From an uncultured Prevotellaceae bacterium (GTDB taxonomy: Bacteria; Bacteroidota; Bacteroidia; Bacteroidales; Bacteroidaceae), in contig CACZVX010000014.1 of the NCBI GenBank assembly GCA_902784755.1, positions 1 through 39,912 of the forward strand: a stretch of 39,912 nucleotides of DNA. Direction: 5' to 3'. Under the pieces are notes generated by a model. It was not told the DNA's origin. It searched no databases and saw nothing but the letters and a program-made list of their open reading frames with translations. Below are positions 23,810 through 33,343 of the stretch, piece by piece. The translations under genes were made by a program, and so were the position numbers. Positions within the stretch are counted from its first letter, which is position 1; each line of letters starts with the position of its first letter.

Positions 23810-25582
23810 ATGATACAGAAGTTACTGACATGGCGGAAAGAACATGTTTCGGATAGGCAATTTACGCTTGTCCTCAGTTTCTTCGTAGGTTTTTTTGCCT
23901 CTGTAGCAGCTTTCTCACTACATTGGATTATCCGTCAGATTCAGCTTCTTCTTACAGAAGGCTTTACGGCTCATTCTATTAACTGGCTTTATTTGGTATA
24001 TCCTGTTATTGGTATTTATCTGACTTCTCTTTTTGTGCGGTATATTGTTAAGGATGATATTTCGCATGGAATAACTCGAATTCTATATGCAATTTCAACT
24101 AAGAAAAGCAGACTGAAGGCTCACAATACTTGGAGTTCTGTGATTGCTTCTGCAATTACCATTGGTTTTGGTGGTTCCGTAGGAGCAGAGGCTCCTATAG
24201 TACTTACGGGATCGGCTATTGGTAGTAATTTGGGACGCCTATTCAAACTGGATTCCAAAACCCTGATGCTGCTTATCGGGTGTGGTGCTGCCGCTGCCAT
24301 AGCTGGTATTTTTAAAGCCCCAATAGCTGGTTTGGTATTTACGCTGGAAGTGCTGATGATTGATTTGACGATGGCTTCACTAATGCCTATTCTAATCTCA
24401 TCTGTTACGGCAGTTTGTTTCAGTTATATCTTCAACGGTTCAAACTCGCTATTTCAGTTTACAATGGACGGAGCCTGGCAGATGGATCGTGTTCCGGCCT
24501 ATATTCTTTTAGGCGTGTTTGGCGGTCTGATAAGTCTCTATTTTATTCGTATGATGACGGCGTGTGAAGGCGTTTTCGCTAAGCTCAATAAATATCGTTA
24601 TGCCAAATTATTGTTGGGTGGTGTGATATTGAGTTCGCTTATCTTTCTTTTTCCAGCTCTATATGGAGAAGGTTATAACAGTATCAATATTTTATTGAAC
24701 GGAAAGACGGAAGCAGATTGGAATCAGATACTTAACAATTCTCTGTTCTATGGTCATGGCAACCTCTTAATTGTCTATATTGGCCTAGTACTGCTTACAA
24801 AAGTATTCGCTACATCGGCAACAAATGGTGGCGGTGGTTGTGGTGGTACATTTGCTCCCTCTCTCTTTATCGGTGCTTTTGGTGGATTCTTCTTTGCCCG
24901 TATTTGGAACATGGAACAAATAGGAGTCTATATCCCAGAAAAGAATTTTGCTATGTTGGGTATGGCTGCTGTGATGGCAGGTGTTATGCATGCCCCGTTG
25001 ACGGGCATTTTTCTGATTGCTGAGTTGACAGGTGGCTATCAGATGTTTATCCCTCTGATGATTACCAGTATTTGTGCTTTCCTCACCATTAATATTTTTG
25101 AGAAACACAGCATTTATGGAATGCGACTGGCACGAGAGGGAAAATTGATTACGCATCATACAGATCGAGCCATTCTTACCCTCATGAGTCTTGATTCGGT
25201 TATCGATAAACATTTCACAGCTGTGAAACCTGATATGGAGTTGAATTCTCTAGTTCATGCTCTTAGTCGTTCCAAGCAAAGCTTGCTTCCCGTGCTTGAT
25301 GACGCTGGCAATCTTTTGGGAGAAGTGGATTTACAGAAAATCCGCAATATAGTTTTCCGTACGGAACTTTATCACCATTTTACAGTCAGTCAACTTATGA
25401 GTCAACCTTCTGCTACATTAGGCGTGAATGATCCTATGGAAGATGTAATGGAAACCTTTGACAAAACAGATGCTCAGATGCTGCCTGTGGTTGACTTGGA
25501 TGGGAGGTTAATAGGATACATATCCCGTTCTCACCTCTATACTGAATACAGGCAAATGGTGGCTGATATGAGTGCAGATTAA
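23810..25582 (+). CDS. CLC-family chloride channel/antiporter with CBS pair
   Basis: This 590-residue protein has an N-terminal CLC membrane domain (about 18-440) and two C-terminal CBS domains (about 460-520 and 525-585) that may sense nucleotides. The selectivity-filter segment is GFGGSVGAEAPIV (119-131): the gating Glu (E127) is kept, but the usual GxEGP reads GAEAP. A second glycine-rich filter is present in the second half (TNGGGGCGGTFAPSLF). It should move chloride, or another anion, across the inner membrane, perhaps in exchange for protons. It lies 30 bp after the yrdC-type gene and 20 bp before fmt. Confidence 0.93.
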   Translation: MIQKLLTWRKEHVSDRQFTLVLSFFVGFFASVAAFSLHWIIRQIQLLLTEGFTAHSINWLYLVYPVIGIYLTSLFVRYIVKDDISHGITRILYAISTKKSRLKAHNTWSSVIASAITIGFGGSVGAEAPIVLTGSAIGSNLGRLFKLDSKTLMLLIGCGAAAAIAGIFKAPIAGLVFTLEVLMIDLTMASLMPILISSVTAVCFSYIFNGSNSLFQFTMDGAWQMDRVPAYILLGVFGGLISLYFIRMMTACEGVFAKLNKYRYAKLLLGGVILSSLIFLFPALYGEGYNSINILLNGKTEADWNQILNNSLFYGHGNLLIVYIGLVLLTKVFATSATNGGGGCGGTFAPSLFIGAFGGFFFARIWNMEQIGVYIPEKNFAMLGMAAVMAGVMHAPLTGIFLIAELTGGYQMFIPLMITSICAFLTINIFEKHSIYGMRLAREGKLITHHTDRAILTLMSLDSVIDKHFTAVKPDMELNSLVHALSRSKQSLLPVLDDAGNLLGEVDLQKIRNIVFRTELYHHFTVSQLMSQPSATLGVNDPMEDVMETFDKTDAQMLPVVDLDGRLIGYISRSHLYTEYRQMVADMSAD

Positions 25583-25602
25583 TTTGAGAAATTATTCGAA
25601 AA

Positions 25603-26580
25603 ATGAAGAAGGAAGATTTACGTATTGTTTTTATGGGAACACCAGAGTTTGCTGTGGGTACCTTGCAGCGATTGGTGGAAGGTGGGTATCATGTGGTTGC
25701 TGTGGTTACTCAACCAGATAAGCCTGTTGGTCGTCATCAGGAGACGCTCCAACCTTCACAGGTAAAACAATATGCGCTTTCTAAAGGTATTCCTGTTTTA
25801 CAACCAGTAAAGATGAAGGACCCTGAATTTGTGGAGGAATTGCGATCTTATAAGGCTGATATTCAGGTGGTTGTTGCTTTCCGCATGTTACCAGAAGTTG
25901 TATGGGCAATGCCTCGTTTTGGAACCTTTAATGTGCATGCTGCTTTATTACCACAATATAGAGGTGCTGCTCCTATTAATTGGGCTGTTATAAATGGTGA
26001 GACACAGACAGGTGTAACTACCTTCTTTCTTGACCAAGATATTGATACGGGGCGGATCATTATACAGAAGCCCTTCGCCATTAAGGATGATTACAATGTG
26101 GAGGATGTTTATGACGGTCTGATGAATCTGGGTGCGGAGATCGCTATTGAGACGATAGATAAAATCATTGAGGGCGAGGGGAGTGTTGAAAGTTTGCCTC
26201 AGGCTGATATGATTCCAGTAGGGGCAGAACTTCATGCAGCACCAAAGATTTTCAAAGAAACCTGCGAAATTAATTGGAACCAAAGCGTGAAGAAAGTATA
26301 TGATTTCGTTCGTGGTTTGAGTCCTTATCCAGGAGCATGGACTACGCTGGTGGATCCTAATGGAAAAACTATAGTGTTGAAAGTCTATGCTACGGCAAAA
26401 ACCGGAAAAACTACTTCTGAACCCATTGGCACATTAGTTGTAGAGAAGAATAAACTATTTGTGGCTACAGCGGATAATTTATTGGAATTGAAGGAAATTC
26501 AACTTGCAGGGAAGAAAAGAATGGAAGCCTCTGTTTTCCTCAATGGTTTCAGAGATCTGGACAAATATCAGTTGAAATAA
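25603..26580 (+). CDS. fmt: Methionyl-tRNA formyltransferase
   Basis: This 325-residue enzyme formylates initiator Met-tRNA using 10-formyl-THF. The N-terminal formyltransferase domain carries MGTPEFAV, TQPDKPVGR, the active-site run FNVHAALLPQYRGAAPINW (Asn, His) and the catalytic Asp in LDQDIDTG. The C-terminal OB-like domain is complete (about 205-320). Normal length. Last gene of the unit. The transcript ends in the repeat-rich gap 26581-26940, with no obvious terminator. Confidence 0.96.
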   Translation: MKKEDLRIVFMGTPEFAVGTLQRLVEGGYHVVAVVTQPDKPVGRHQETLQPSQVKQYALSKGIPVLQPVKMKDPEFVEELRSYKADIQVVVAFRMLPEVVWAMPRFGTFNVHAALLPQYRGAAPINWAVINGETQTGVTTFFLDQDIDTGRIIIQKPFAIKDDYNVEDVYDGLMNLGAEIAIETIDKIIEGEGSVESLPQADMIPVGAELHAAPKIFKETCEINWNQSVKKVYDFVRGLSPYPGAWTTLVDPNGKTIVLKVYATAKTGKTTSEPIGTLVVEKNKLFVATADNLLELKEIQLAGKKRMEASVFLNGFRDLDKYQLK

Positions 26581-26678
26581 TTATTCAGTACAAGTCACTT
26601 TTTGTCAATCAGAACTAAGGGGAGTGTCTTTTACATTTCTCCAAAGTAAGAATGGTATAGACGGACTGCAAAATAGGG

Positions 26679-26813
26679 TTATTTTACCTTTCAATTATGG
26701 CATTCTTACCTTCTGATTATGGCATTCTTACCTTTCAATTATGCCATTCTTACCTACTGATTATGGCATTCTTACCTTCTAATTATGGCATTCTTACCTT
26801 CTGATTATGGCAT
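26679..26813. repeat. 22-bp tandem repeat array, locus 2
   Basis: Five full 22-bp units run 26701-26722, 26723-26744, 26745-26766, 26767-26788 and 26789-26810, preceded by a degenerate unit (26679-26700) and followed by a fragment. The core is TATGGCATTCTTAC and the other 8 bp alternates between CTTCTGAT-like and CTTTCAAT. The array ends in a near-perfect palindrome TGATTATGGCATAATCA (26802-26818). A single inverted copy, GTAAGAATGGTATA, lies just upstream at 26646-26659. The rest of the 360-bp gap between fmt and gtrA (26581-26940) has no gene. Same core, period and orientation as the array at 283-402. Confidence 0.9.
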
Positions 26814-26940
26814 AATCAGAGAGTAATATAGGGGTATATTGCACTTAGGGAATTTCTCGGACAATTTTCAAAACCGTAATTCTCAGTCTGCAATCCTCCG
26901 AATGAGATGAAAGTTACTTGAAATGTCGGATGAATGATAA

Positions 26941-27327
26941 TTATTTTTTCCCGAATTTATCGAACACAAAACGGACAATCAGGAAATTACTGGGTACCGC
27001 TATACAGTACATGGGTAGTGGAGCCCATTCCTTTGGTACGCCCAACCATGTGAAGAAGTTTAATAATCCGATTTGTAGGACAAAATTAAAAAGATGGGCA
27101 CCAGCAAAGCCGATGCCATTCTTTTTGTTGGTTTCTTTCTTAAATGTGAAATGTGCAGAGAGCCAATAATTGAAACAGAAACTGATGATATAGCCGATAG
27201 CATAAGCAATGCTTTTGTCCATGAAAGGTAGCAATACCAAATAGATGGCATAGTTGATAGCCACAGCGATGACTCCTACGATACCAAATCTAAAAAGTTC
27301 CCAGAAGGTTTCTTTGCTGAATAACAT
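26941..27327 (-). CDS. GtrA-family membrane protein
   Basis: This 128-residue protein has four hydrophobic segments (about 13-35, 39-60, 74-95, 103-120) and the GtrA opening RFGIVGVIAVAINYAIYLVL. Members are thought to move lipid-linked sugars or otherwise serve surface polysaccharide synthesis. Its ATG overlaps the rfbA stop codon by one base, so translation should be coupled to rfbA. Confidence 0.9.
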   Translation of the reverse strand: MLFSKETFWELFRFGIVGVIAVAINYAIYLVLLPFMDKSIAYAIGYIISFCFNYWLSAHFTFKKETNKKNGIGFAGAHLFNFVLQIGLLNFFTWLGVPKEWAPLPMYCIAVPSNFLIVRFVFDKFGKK

Positions 27328-28235
27328 TAATATTCAAGATTTTCCTTACCTGTTTTTTCTACCTCGTCAATGACTTTTATAAGATATTGGCCATATTGAT
27401 TTTTGAGCATCGGTTGCGCAACTTCACGTAATTTTGCAGCAGTAATCCATCCCTTACGATAAGCTATACCTTCCAGGCAAGCGATTTTCAATCCCTGGCG
27501 TTTCTCAATCACCTCTACAAACGTAGAGGCCTCAGAGAGTGAATCATGCGTACCTGTATCTAACCATGCAAATCCGCGGCCGAAAGTTTGCACTTTCAGT
27601 TGTTTATCTTGAAGGAAGACTTGGTTTACAGTCGTGATTTCTAATTCTCCACGTGCAGAAGGCTTGATGTTCTTAGCCACTTCGATAACTTTATTTGGAT
27701 AGAAATAAAGTCCTACAACAGCGTAGTTGCTCTTTGGTTCTTTCGGTTTTTCTTCAATGGAAAGGCAGTTGCCGTTTTTGTCAAATTCAGCAACACCATA
27801 ACGCTCAGGGTCACTTACCCAATAACCGAAGACTGTCGCCTTGTCATTCTTTTCTGCATCGTTCACAGCTTGTTTCAAAAGGGCGGAAAGACCAGCCCCG
27901 TGGAAGATATTATCACCCAGAACCAGACAGGCTGCATCGTTGCCAACAAATTTCTCTCCTATAATAAAAGCTTGGGCAAGACCATCGGGGGATGGTTGTT
28001 CTGCGTATTCAAACCTTACGCCGAAGTTGCTTCCATCGCCTAATAGACGGCGGAATCCTGGAAGATCGGTTGGTGTGGAAATGATGAGAATTTCACGAAT
28101 GCCAGCCAGCATAAGGACAGAAATCGGATAATAAATCATGGGCTTGTCGAAGATGGGAATCAGTTGTTTACTGATACCTTTTGTGATAGGATAGAGACGT
28201 GTGCCGCTACCGCCAGCTAATACAATACCTTTCAT
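27327..28235 (-). CDS. rfbA: Glucose-1-phosphate thymidylyltransferase
   Basis: This 302-residue nucleotidyltransferase makes dTDP-glucose, the first step to dTDP-rhamnose. The signature [20 protein letters not shown] opens the protein, and [10 protein letters not shown] (metal-site Asp) follows. The start at 28235 is chosen for this motif; the frame extends 10 codons upstream into the promoter. Co-transcribed with gtrA. rfbD, at 19853-20710, acts later in the same pathway. Confidence 0.96.
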   Translation of the reverse strand: MKGIVLAGGSGTRLYPITKGISKQLIPIFDKPMIYYPISVLMLAGIREILIISTPTDLPGFRRLLGDGSNFGVRFEYAEQPSPDGLAQAFIIGEKFVGNDAACLVLGDNIFHGAGLSALLKQAVNDAEKNDKATVFGYWVSDPERYGVAEFDKNGNCLSIEEKPKEPKSNYAVVGLYFYPNKVIEVAKNIKPSARGELEITTVNQVFLQDKQLKVQTFGRGFAWLDTGTHDSLSEASTFVEVIEKRQGLKIACLEGIAYRKGWITAAKLREVAQPMLKNQYGQYLIKVIDEVEKTGKENLEY

Positions 28236-28262
28236 GTTTGATTCTTCTTTTTGTTTTGGAAG

Positions 28263-28294
28263 CAAAGATATTAATTTTTTTCATTTGATGCAAA
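28263..28294 (-). promoter_or_regulatory. rfbA promoter
   Basis: On the minus strand TTTG (28294-28291), 20 bp, TATCTTTG (28270-28263), about 28 bp before the rfbA start. Confidence 0.85.
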
Positions 28295-28351
28295 CTTTTA
28301 AGCAGTTAACTGTTTAAATTCCATTAAATTATGAATTTTCATTCCATAAAT

Positions 28352-28382
28352 TTTGTATAATCGCGAAAAATTCTTATCTTTG
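28352..28382 (+). promoter_or_regulatory. Promoter of the coiled-coil / zapA / rny operon
   Basis: TTTG (28352-28355), 19 bp, TATCTTTG (28375-28382). The start codon is 19 bp downstream, so the leader is about 12 nt. It excludes the longer reading frame that begins at 28353. Confidence 0.85.
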
Positions 28383-28400
28383 CCCTCAAATTCCATTTAT

Positions 28401-28694
28401 ATGGCAAGTTCAACTGAAATTCTTAATACTTTTACTACTCGCATGAGACAGATGATTCTTCGCTTTTCGGAGGTGAAGAAAGAAAACGAAGAACTCTATG
28501 CGATGGTAGACAAGCGCGAAAAAGAGATTGCGCAGTTGAAGGAACAGTTAGGACAGGCCGAGCGCGACTACAACAGTTTAAAGATGGCTCGTATGCTTGA
28601 GGTGACCGACGGAGATGTGGAGGGAGCTAAGAAGCGTCTTGCAGGTCTTATCCGTGAGGTGAATCGTTGTATAACCATGTTGAGCGAAAAGTAA
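28401..28694 (+). CDS. Small coiled-coil protein, ZapB-like
   Basis: This 97-residue protein is nearly all helix with heptad patterns (RFSEVKKENEELYAMVDKRE and on to about residue 65). Small coiled-coil proteins encoded immediately before zapA in Bacteroidetes are good candidates for a ZapB-like partner of the FtsZ ring. It ends 1 bp before the zapA start, implying coupled translation. The start at 28401 is set by the promoter. The ZapB role is inferred from position and shape, not from a diagnostic motif. Confidence 0.78.
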   Translation: MASSTEILNTFTTRMRQMILRFSEVKKENEELYAMVDKREKEIAQLKEQLGQAERDYNSLKMARMLEVTDGDVEGAKKRLAGLIREVNRCITMLSEK

Positions 28695-28695
28695 A

Positions 28696-28989
28696 ATGGC
28701 GGAAGAAAAAGAAAGACTCAATATAAGATTGCACGTATATGATACGGACATCCCCGTGAAAGTAGATCGCGAGGATGAGTATTTCTATCGTGAGGCTGCA
28801 AAGCTTATATCCAGTACAGTAAATAAATATGCTGAGGTTTTTAAGACCAAGAAAAGCGAAAAGGAGATACTGTATATGGCGATGATTGATATAGCCCTTC
28901 GCTATGAGAAGGAGAAGGGACATAATGACACATCGGAGTACGATAATATTCTTTCGTCATTGACCAAGGAGATAGAAAGAATATTATAA
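28696..28989 (+). CDS. zapA: Cell division protein ZapA
   Basis: This 97-residue protein has the ZapA pattern: an N-terminal strand-rich head ([31 protein letters not shown]) and a C-terminal coiled coil. It should bundle FtsZ filaments at mid-cell. It lies between the ZapB-like gene (1-bp gap) and rny (19-bp gap), linking the division ring to an RNA-decay enzyme in one transcript. Confidence 0.85.
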   Translation: MAEEKERLNIRLHVYDTDIPVKVDREDEYFYREAAKLISSTVNKYAEVFKTKKSEKEILYMAMIDIALRYEKEKGHNDTSEYDNILSSLTKEIERIL

Positions 28990-29008
28990 ACAACAAATAT
29001 ATATTTTT

Positions 29009-30544
29009 ATGACATTAACTTTGATTGTAGCCGCGATAGCCCTTATTTTAGGAGGACTTGGCGGATATCTGATTTTCCGTTATGGATTGACGGGAAAATA
29101 CAAGCAGATGATGGCTAATGCTGAAAGAGAAGCCGAAGATTTAAAGAAAGAGAAACTTTTTGAGGTAAAAGAGAAGTTCCTTAACAAAAAGGCAGAACTC
29201 GAAAAAGAAGTTCAACAGCGTAACCAGAAGATTCAGCAGAATGAGAATCGCCTGAAGCAGCGTGAAATAGGGCTTAATCAGCGTCAGGAAGAACTTGGTC
29301 GCAGAAAACTGGATGTAGATCAGCAGCAGCAACGCGTGGATAATGAGAAGAAACTGCTTTTGGTAAAACAGGAAGAATTGGAGAAAATGCAGCAGCAGGA
29401 ACGCGTGAAGCTTGAAGAACTTTCAGGTCTTAGTGCAGAAGAAGCTAAAAACCGTTTGGTTGAAAGTCTGAAGGATGAGGCTCGAACCGATGCTGCCAGC
29501 TATATCAATGAAATCATGGATGAGGCAAAGTTGAATGCAAATCAGCAGGCCAAAAAGATTGTTATCCAGACTATTCAGCGTGTAGCTACTGAAACAGCTA
29601 TCGAGAATTCGGTAAGTGTTTTCCATATTGATAATGATGAAGTAAAGGGTCGTATTATTGGACGTGAAGGCCGTAATATCCGTGCTTTAGAGGCTGCTTG
29701 TGGTGTTGAGATTGTTGTAGATGATACACCTGAAGCAATTGTTATTTCAGCTTTTGATCCTATCCGTCGTGAAGTTTGCCGTCTGGCTCTTCACCAATTA
29801 GTTTCTGACGGCCGCATCCATCCGGCACGTATTGAGGAAGTTGTTGCCAAGGTTAAGAAACAACTGGAAAATGAAGTGATTGAAACTGGAAAACGCACGG
29901 CCATCGACTTAGGCATTCATGGTTTGCATCCTGAACTGATTCGTATTGTCGGAAAAATGAAATACCGTTCTTCTTATGGTCAGAACTTGCTCCAGCATGC
30001 CCGTGAAACAGCTAATCTTTGCGCTGTAATGGCCAGTGAACTTGGCTTGAATCCTAAAAAAGCTAAGCGCGCAGGATTGCTGCATGATATTGGTAAGGTG
30101 CCTGATGAGGAGAGTGAGTTACCCCATGCTCTCTATGGTGCTAAGATAGCTGAGAAGTATAAAGAAAAACCAGACATCTGTAATGCTATTGGTGCCCACC
30201 ACGATGAAATGGAAATGCAGACGTTGCTTGCCCCGATTGTACAGGTTTGTGATGCCATTTCCGGCGCTCGTCCAGGTGCTCGTCGTGAAATTGTTGAGGC
30301 TTATATTAAACGTCTTAATGATTTGGAAGCTATTGCAATGAGTTATCCTGGAGTTACTAAGACCTATGCAATACAAGCTGGTCGAGAACTCCGTGTGATT
30401 GTAGGCGCCGACAAGATGGACGACAATGAGAGCGAGAAACTATCAGGTGAAATTGCAACTAAGATTCAGAACGAAATGACTTATCCGGGTCAGGTGAAGA
30501 TAACAGTGATTCGTGAAACTCGTTCTGTTGCTTACGCTAAATAA
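29009..30544 (+). CDS. rny: Ribonuclease Y
   Basis: This 511-residue membrane-anchored endoribonuclease starts mRNA decay. One N-terminal transmembrane helix (about 3-23), a long coiled coil rich in Gln, Glu and Lys (about 30-180), a KH domain with [10 protein letters not shown] (214-223), and an HD domain with [10 protein letters not shown] (His359-Asp360) are all present. Length is typical. Followed by a hairpin terminator at 30552. Confidence 0.96.
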   Translation: MTLTLIVAAIALILGGLGGYLIFRYGLTGKYKQMMANAEREAEDLKKEKLFEVKEKFLNKKAELEKEVQQRNQKIQQNENRLKQREIGLNQRQEELGRRKLDVDQQQQRVDNEKKLLLVKQEELEKMQQQERVKLEELSGLSAEEAKNRLVESLKDEARTDAASYINEIMDEAKLNANQQAKKIVIQTIQRVATETAIENSVSVFHIDNDEVKGRIIGREGRNIRALEAACGVEIVVDDTPEAIVISAFDPIRREVCRLALHQLVSDGRIHPARIEEVVAKVKKQLENEVIETGKRTAIDLGIHGLHPELIRIVGKMKYRSSYGQNLLQHARETANLCAVMASELGLNPKKAKRAGLLHDIGKVPDEESELPHALYGAKIAEKYKEKPDICNAIGAHHDEMEMQTLLAPIVQVCDAISGARPGARREIVEAYIKRLNDLEAIAMSYPGVTKTYAIQAGRELRVIVGADKMDDNESEKLSGEIATKIQNEMTYPGQVKITVIRETRSVAYAK

Positions 30545-30551
30545 CTTGTTA

Positions 30552-30584
30552 AAGGGCAGACCATGAGTCTGCCCTTGATATTTT
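30552..30584 (+). terminator. Terminator after rny
   Basis: AAGGGCAGAC (30552-30561) pairs perfectly with GTCTGCCCTT (30567-30576) around a 5-base loop, followed by GATATTTT, an interrupted T run. Some read-through into the next gene is possible. Confidence 0.75.
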
Positions 30585-30605
30585 AAGGTGAAAGGAAATT
30601 ATGTT

Positions 30606-31562
30606 ATGAAGAATCAAAAGATGTACGAGGCCGAAGATAAGATGATAAGTCTTATTGCCGACAATTACAACCTTTTGGAAAGTCTTGGACGTTTCGGAAT
30701 TAATCTGGGTTTTGGTGACAAGACGGTCCGTGAAGTTTGTGAAGACCAAGGGGTGGATACATACACTTTCCTTGCCATGGTTAATTTCACCATTAACGGT
30801 TACAGAGCAATTGATGATAATGACCGAATATCAATTCCCACCGTCCTTCATTATCTGAAAGCGTCCCACGAGTATTATCTTGATTTTCAATTGCCGAATA
30901 TTCGAAAGGAATTGGAAGAAGCTCTTGATGAGAATGACAATCTTGCCCGTCTGATTTTGAAAATGTATGATGTTTATGCCCATGAGATTCGCTCGCATAT
31001 GAAGTATGAGGAGCAAAATGTATTCCCTTATGTGGAGAAACTTTTGAACCAGGAGAATGTGGGTGACCATGATATTGATACCTTTTCAAAGCATCATGGA
31101 CAAATTACCACTCGTCTGCGTGAACTGAAGAATATCATTATCAAGTATTTGCCCAGCGATACACAGCGGAATAATCAATTGACAGCTGTGCTATACGATC
31201 TATACAAGAATGAAGAATGGATAGGGCAACATTCAGAGATGGAGGATGAAATCTTTGTTCCTGCAATCCGTCGAATGGAACGTATGTCGAAACAGAATGA
31301 TGTAAGTGTTAAGATTTCGAAGATGATTAATCAGACACCTGATAATAGCGAAGCTCTTTCCGACCGTGAGCGAGATGTTATTATCTCTCTTGTCCAGGGA
31401 ATGACCAACAAAGAAATTGCCAATCATCTATGCATTAGCATCAATACAGTTATTACTCATCGCCGTAACATAGCAAGGAAATTGCAGATTCATAGTCCTG
31501 CAGGACTTACCATTTATGCAATAGTCAATAATCTGGTAGACATTTCAGCAGTTAAGTTATAA
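30606..31562 (+). CDS. Hemerythrin-domain LuxR-type transcription regulator
   Basis: This 318-residue protein joins three parts. Residues 15-50 resemble the N-terminal DUF542 region of ScdA/RIC iron-sulfur repair proteins, but without its Cys pair. Residues about 78-225 are a hemerythrin-like four-helix domain with a full set of likely di-iron ligands (His82 or 88, His131, Glu135/136, His163/164, His209, Glu213). Residues 251-297 are a LuxR-type helix-turn-helix (LSDRERDVIISLVQGMTNKE). It is likely a one-component sensor of oxygen, nitric oxide or peroxide through a di-iron centre. The next gene, convergent, is rubrerythrin. The start at 30606 is preferred; a GTG six codons upstream is possible. 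Confidence 0.85.
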   Translation: MKNQKMYEAEDKMISLIADNYNLLESLGRFGINLGFGDKTVREVCEDQGVDTYTFLAMVNFTINGYRAIDDNDRISIPTVLHYLKASHEYYLDFQLPNIRKELEEALDENDNLARLILKMYDVYAHEIRSHMKYEEQNVFPYVEKLLNQENVGDHDIDTFSKHHGQITTRLRELKNIIIKYLPSDTQRNNQLTAVLYDLYKNEEWIGQHSEMEDEIFVPAIRRMERMSKQNDVSVKISKMINQTPDNSEALSDRERDVIISLVQGMTNKEIANHLCISINTVITHRRNIARKLQIHSPAGLTIYAIVNNLVDISAVKL

Positions 31563-31602
31563 AGAAGAAGCCCGGAAACGTCCGGGCTTCTTCTTTGGTT
31601 TT
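31562..31602. terminator. Bidirectional terminator between the regulator and rubrerythrin
   Basis: A perfect 15-bp stem (31562-31576 with 31581-31595) with AACG loop is followed on the plus strand by TGGTTTTTT. It overlaps the last base of the regulator's stop codon and may serve both convergent genes. Confidence 0.85.
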
Positions 31603-32145
31603 TTAATAGTTGCGTGCTTCAATTTGGAAATAACTTTGAGGATGATTGCATACAGGACAGATCTTTGGTGCTTTCTTGCCAATCACGATATGACCACAAT
31701 TTGCGCACTGCCAGATGACGTCACCTTCACGTGAGAATACAATCTCATCATTGATGTTCTTGAGCAACTGGCGATAACGCTCTTCGTGATGTCTCTCAAT
31801 AGCTCCCACCATACGCATCTTGGCAGCAATTTCTTTGAAACCTTCTTCTTCTGCCTCTTTGGCCATACGGTCATACATATCTGTCCACTCGTAGTTCTCA
31901 CCGTTTGCAGCATCCTCTAGATTCTGCGTTGTGGTTGGAACTTCACCGTCATGAAGATACTTGAACCACAGTTTTGCATGTTCTTTTTCATTGAGAGCGG
32001 TCTCAATGAAAAGATTGGAGATTTGTACATAGCCTTCCTTCTTGGCTTTTGATGCATAATAAAGATACTTGGTATGAGCCTGACTTTCGCCTGCAAAGGC
32101 ATCCTTCAAGTTTTTTTCAGTTTTTGTTCCTTTTAATTCTTTCAT
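31603..32145 (-). CDS. rbr: Rubrerythrin
   Basis: This 180-residue protein reduces hydrogen peroxide in anaerobes. An N-terminal ferritin-like di-iron domain ([38 protein letters not shown]) is followed by a C-terminal rubredoxin domain with two CxxC pairs (CANCGH and CPVCNH). The start at 32145 gives the standard [13 protein letters not shown] opening; the frame extends 26 codons upstream into the promoter. Its neighbour is a hemerythrin-type regulator, an obvious candidate controller, but no shared operator was identified. Confidence 0.96.
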   Translation of the reverse strand: MKELKGTKTEKNLKDAFAGESQAHTKYLYYASKAKKEGYVQISNLFIETALNEKEHAKLWFKYLHDGEVPTTTQNLEDAANGENYEWTDMYDRMAKEAEEEGFKEIAAKMRMVGAIERHHEERYRQLLKNINDEIVFSREGDVIWQCANCGHIVIGKKAPKICPVCNHPQSYFQIEARNY

Positions 32146-32188
32146 GGTCTTAATGTTTTTGAATAATATGTTTAATAGTTTTCCGGTA

Positions 32189-32196
32189 CAAAGATA
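32189..32196 (-). promoter_or_regulatory. -7 element of the rubrerythrin gene
   Basis: Minus-strand TATCTTTG, 43 bp before the start codon. The -33 region at the expected distance reads TTCG, a weak match. Confidence 0.6.
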
Positions 32197-32234
32197 ATAA
32201 TAATTTGGGAGAAATCCGAACAATTTTGTACTTT

Positions 32235-33281
32235 TTACAATTTTTGTGTAAATTCTCCACGCATAGGATGGTTCATGTAGTTTCTGATAATCCGATAGTC
32301 CGTATAATGTCCTTGAAGGTGCATGAGTTTTGCTACCGTACTCTCTACTGTGGAATCGTATCCAGAGATGACCCCCGCATTTTTCAATTGGTAACCATTG
32401 TCATACCTTGCCATTTCCACAGTACCTTCTGCACATTGAGAAATATTAACGATGTTGATACCACGCTCAGTAGCTTGTTTAAGCAGATGCATCAGCCATG
32501 GCTGTTGTGGCGCATTGCCACTTCCGTATGTTCGCATGACGATGGAGCGCAGCTCTGGAACTTCAAGTACATGGCGGACAACATTTTCCTTGATTCCTGG
32601 AAAAAGTGTGAACACTATAACGTTGGGATCCATTACATAATGTGGCGTCATAGGTTTGGAATAATCGGGCTTTAATATATATTCCTCATGATATATGATG
32701 TTCACACCGGCATCGGCGAGATGCGGGTAGTTGAAAGAATCAAAAGCATTGAATCCATCGGCATTCATTTTGGTAGATCGGTTTCCTCGGAGTAGTTTGC
32801 CACTGAAATAGATGCATACCTCTGGAACTATGGGTGTACCGTTCTGATGATATGCGGCCGCAATTTCGATGGAGGTGATAAGGTTCTCTTTACCATCTGT
32901 TCTCAATTGTCCGATAGGCAATTGTGAACCAGTAAGAATTACAGGTTTAGTCAAGTTTTCCAACATATAGGAAAGAGCTGACGCTGTGAATGCCATGGTG
33001 TCAGTTCCATGTAGGATGACAAAACCGTCGTATTTGTTATAGCGATCGGCTATAATTCGTACGATTTGTGCCCAAAGGCGTGGATTCATGTCGCTAGAAT
33101 CAATGGGGGGTGTGAATTGGTAGACATCTACCTGAGTGGTTATCGACTTGAATTCCGGTAAGTTTTCTATTAAATGATTAAAGTCAAGTGGTTCAAGCGC
33201 ATCCGTTTTTGGATTGCGTCCCATTCCAATGGTGCCACCCGTATAGATAAGCAGCACACGATTTGTATTTGTGTACGTCAT
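32235..33281 (-). CDS. ansA: Type I L-asparaginase
   Basis: This 348-residue enzyme hydrolyses asparagine to aspartate and ammonia. Both active-site Thr motifs are present: [12 protein letters not shown] (about 10-21) and [17 protein letters not shown] (about 92-108). No signal peptide, so it is the cytoplasmic type I enzyme. It has its own promoter, divergent from uxaC. The gap to rubrerythrin downstream is 89 bp and holds that gene's promoter. Confidence 0.95.
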   Translation of the reverse strand: MTYTNTNRVLLIYTGGTIGMGRNPKTDALEPLDFNHLIENLPEFKSITTQVDVYQFTPPIDSSDMNPRLWAQIVRIIADRYNKYDGFVILHGTDTMAFTASALSYMLENLTKPVILTGSQLPIGQLRTDGKENLITSIEIAAAYHQNGTPIVPEVCIYFSGKLLRGNRSTKMNADGFNAFDSFNYPHLADAGVNIIYHEEYILKPDYSKPMTPHYVMDPNVIVFTLFPGIKENVVRHVLEVPELRSIVMRTYGSGNAPQQPWLMHLLKQATERGINIVNISQCAEGTVEMARYDNGYQLKNAGVISGYDSTVESTVAKLMHLQGHYTDYRIIRNYMNHPMRGEFTQKL

Positions 33282-33302
33282 CGTTTACGTAATTTATTTG
33301 TG

Positions 33303-33334
33303 CAAATATAATTTAAATATTTCTGTTATCCAAA
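33303..33334 (-). promoter_or_regulatory. ansA promoter
   Basis: On the minus strand TTTG (33334-33331), 20 bp, TATATTTG (33310-33303), 22 bp before the ansA start. Confidence 0.82.
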
Positions 33335-33343
33335 AATTTAATG

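Noticed and set aside
26918-27169. Plus-strand 83-residue frame opposite gtrA
   Set aside because: Antisense to a four-helix membrane protein whose start overlaps the rfbA stop; no independent support.
30588-30605. GTG start for the hemerythrin-LuxR regulator
   Set aside because: Possible, but ATG at 30606 is better placed; the six extra residues have no family support.
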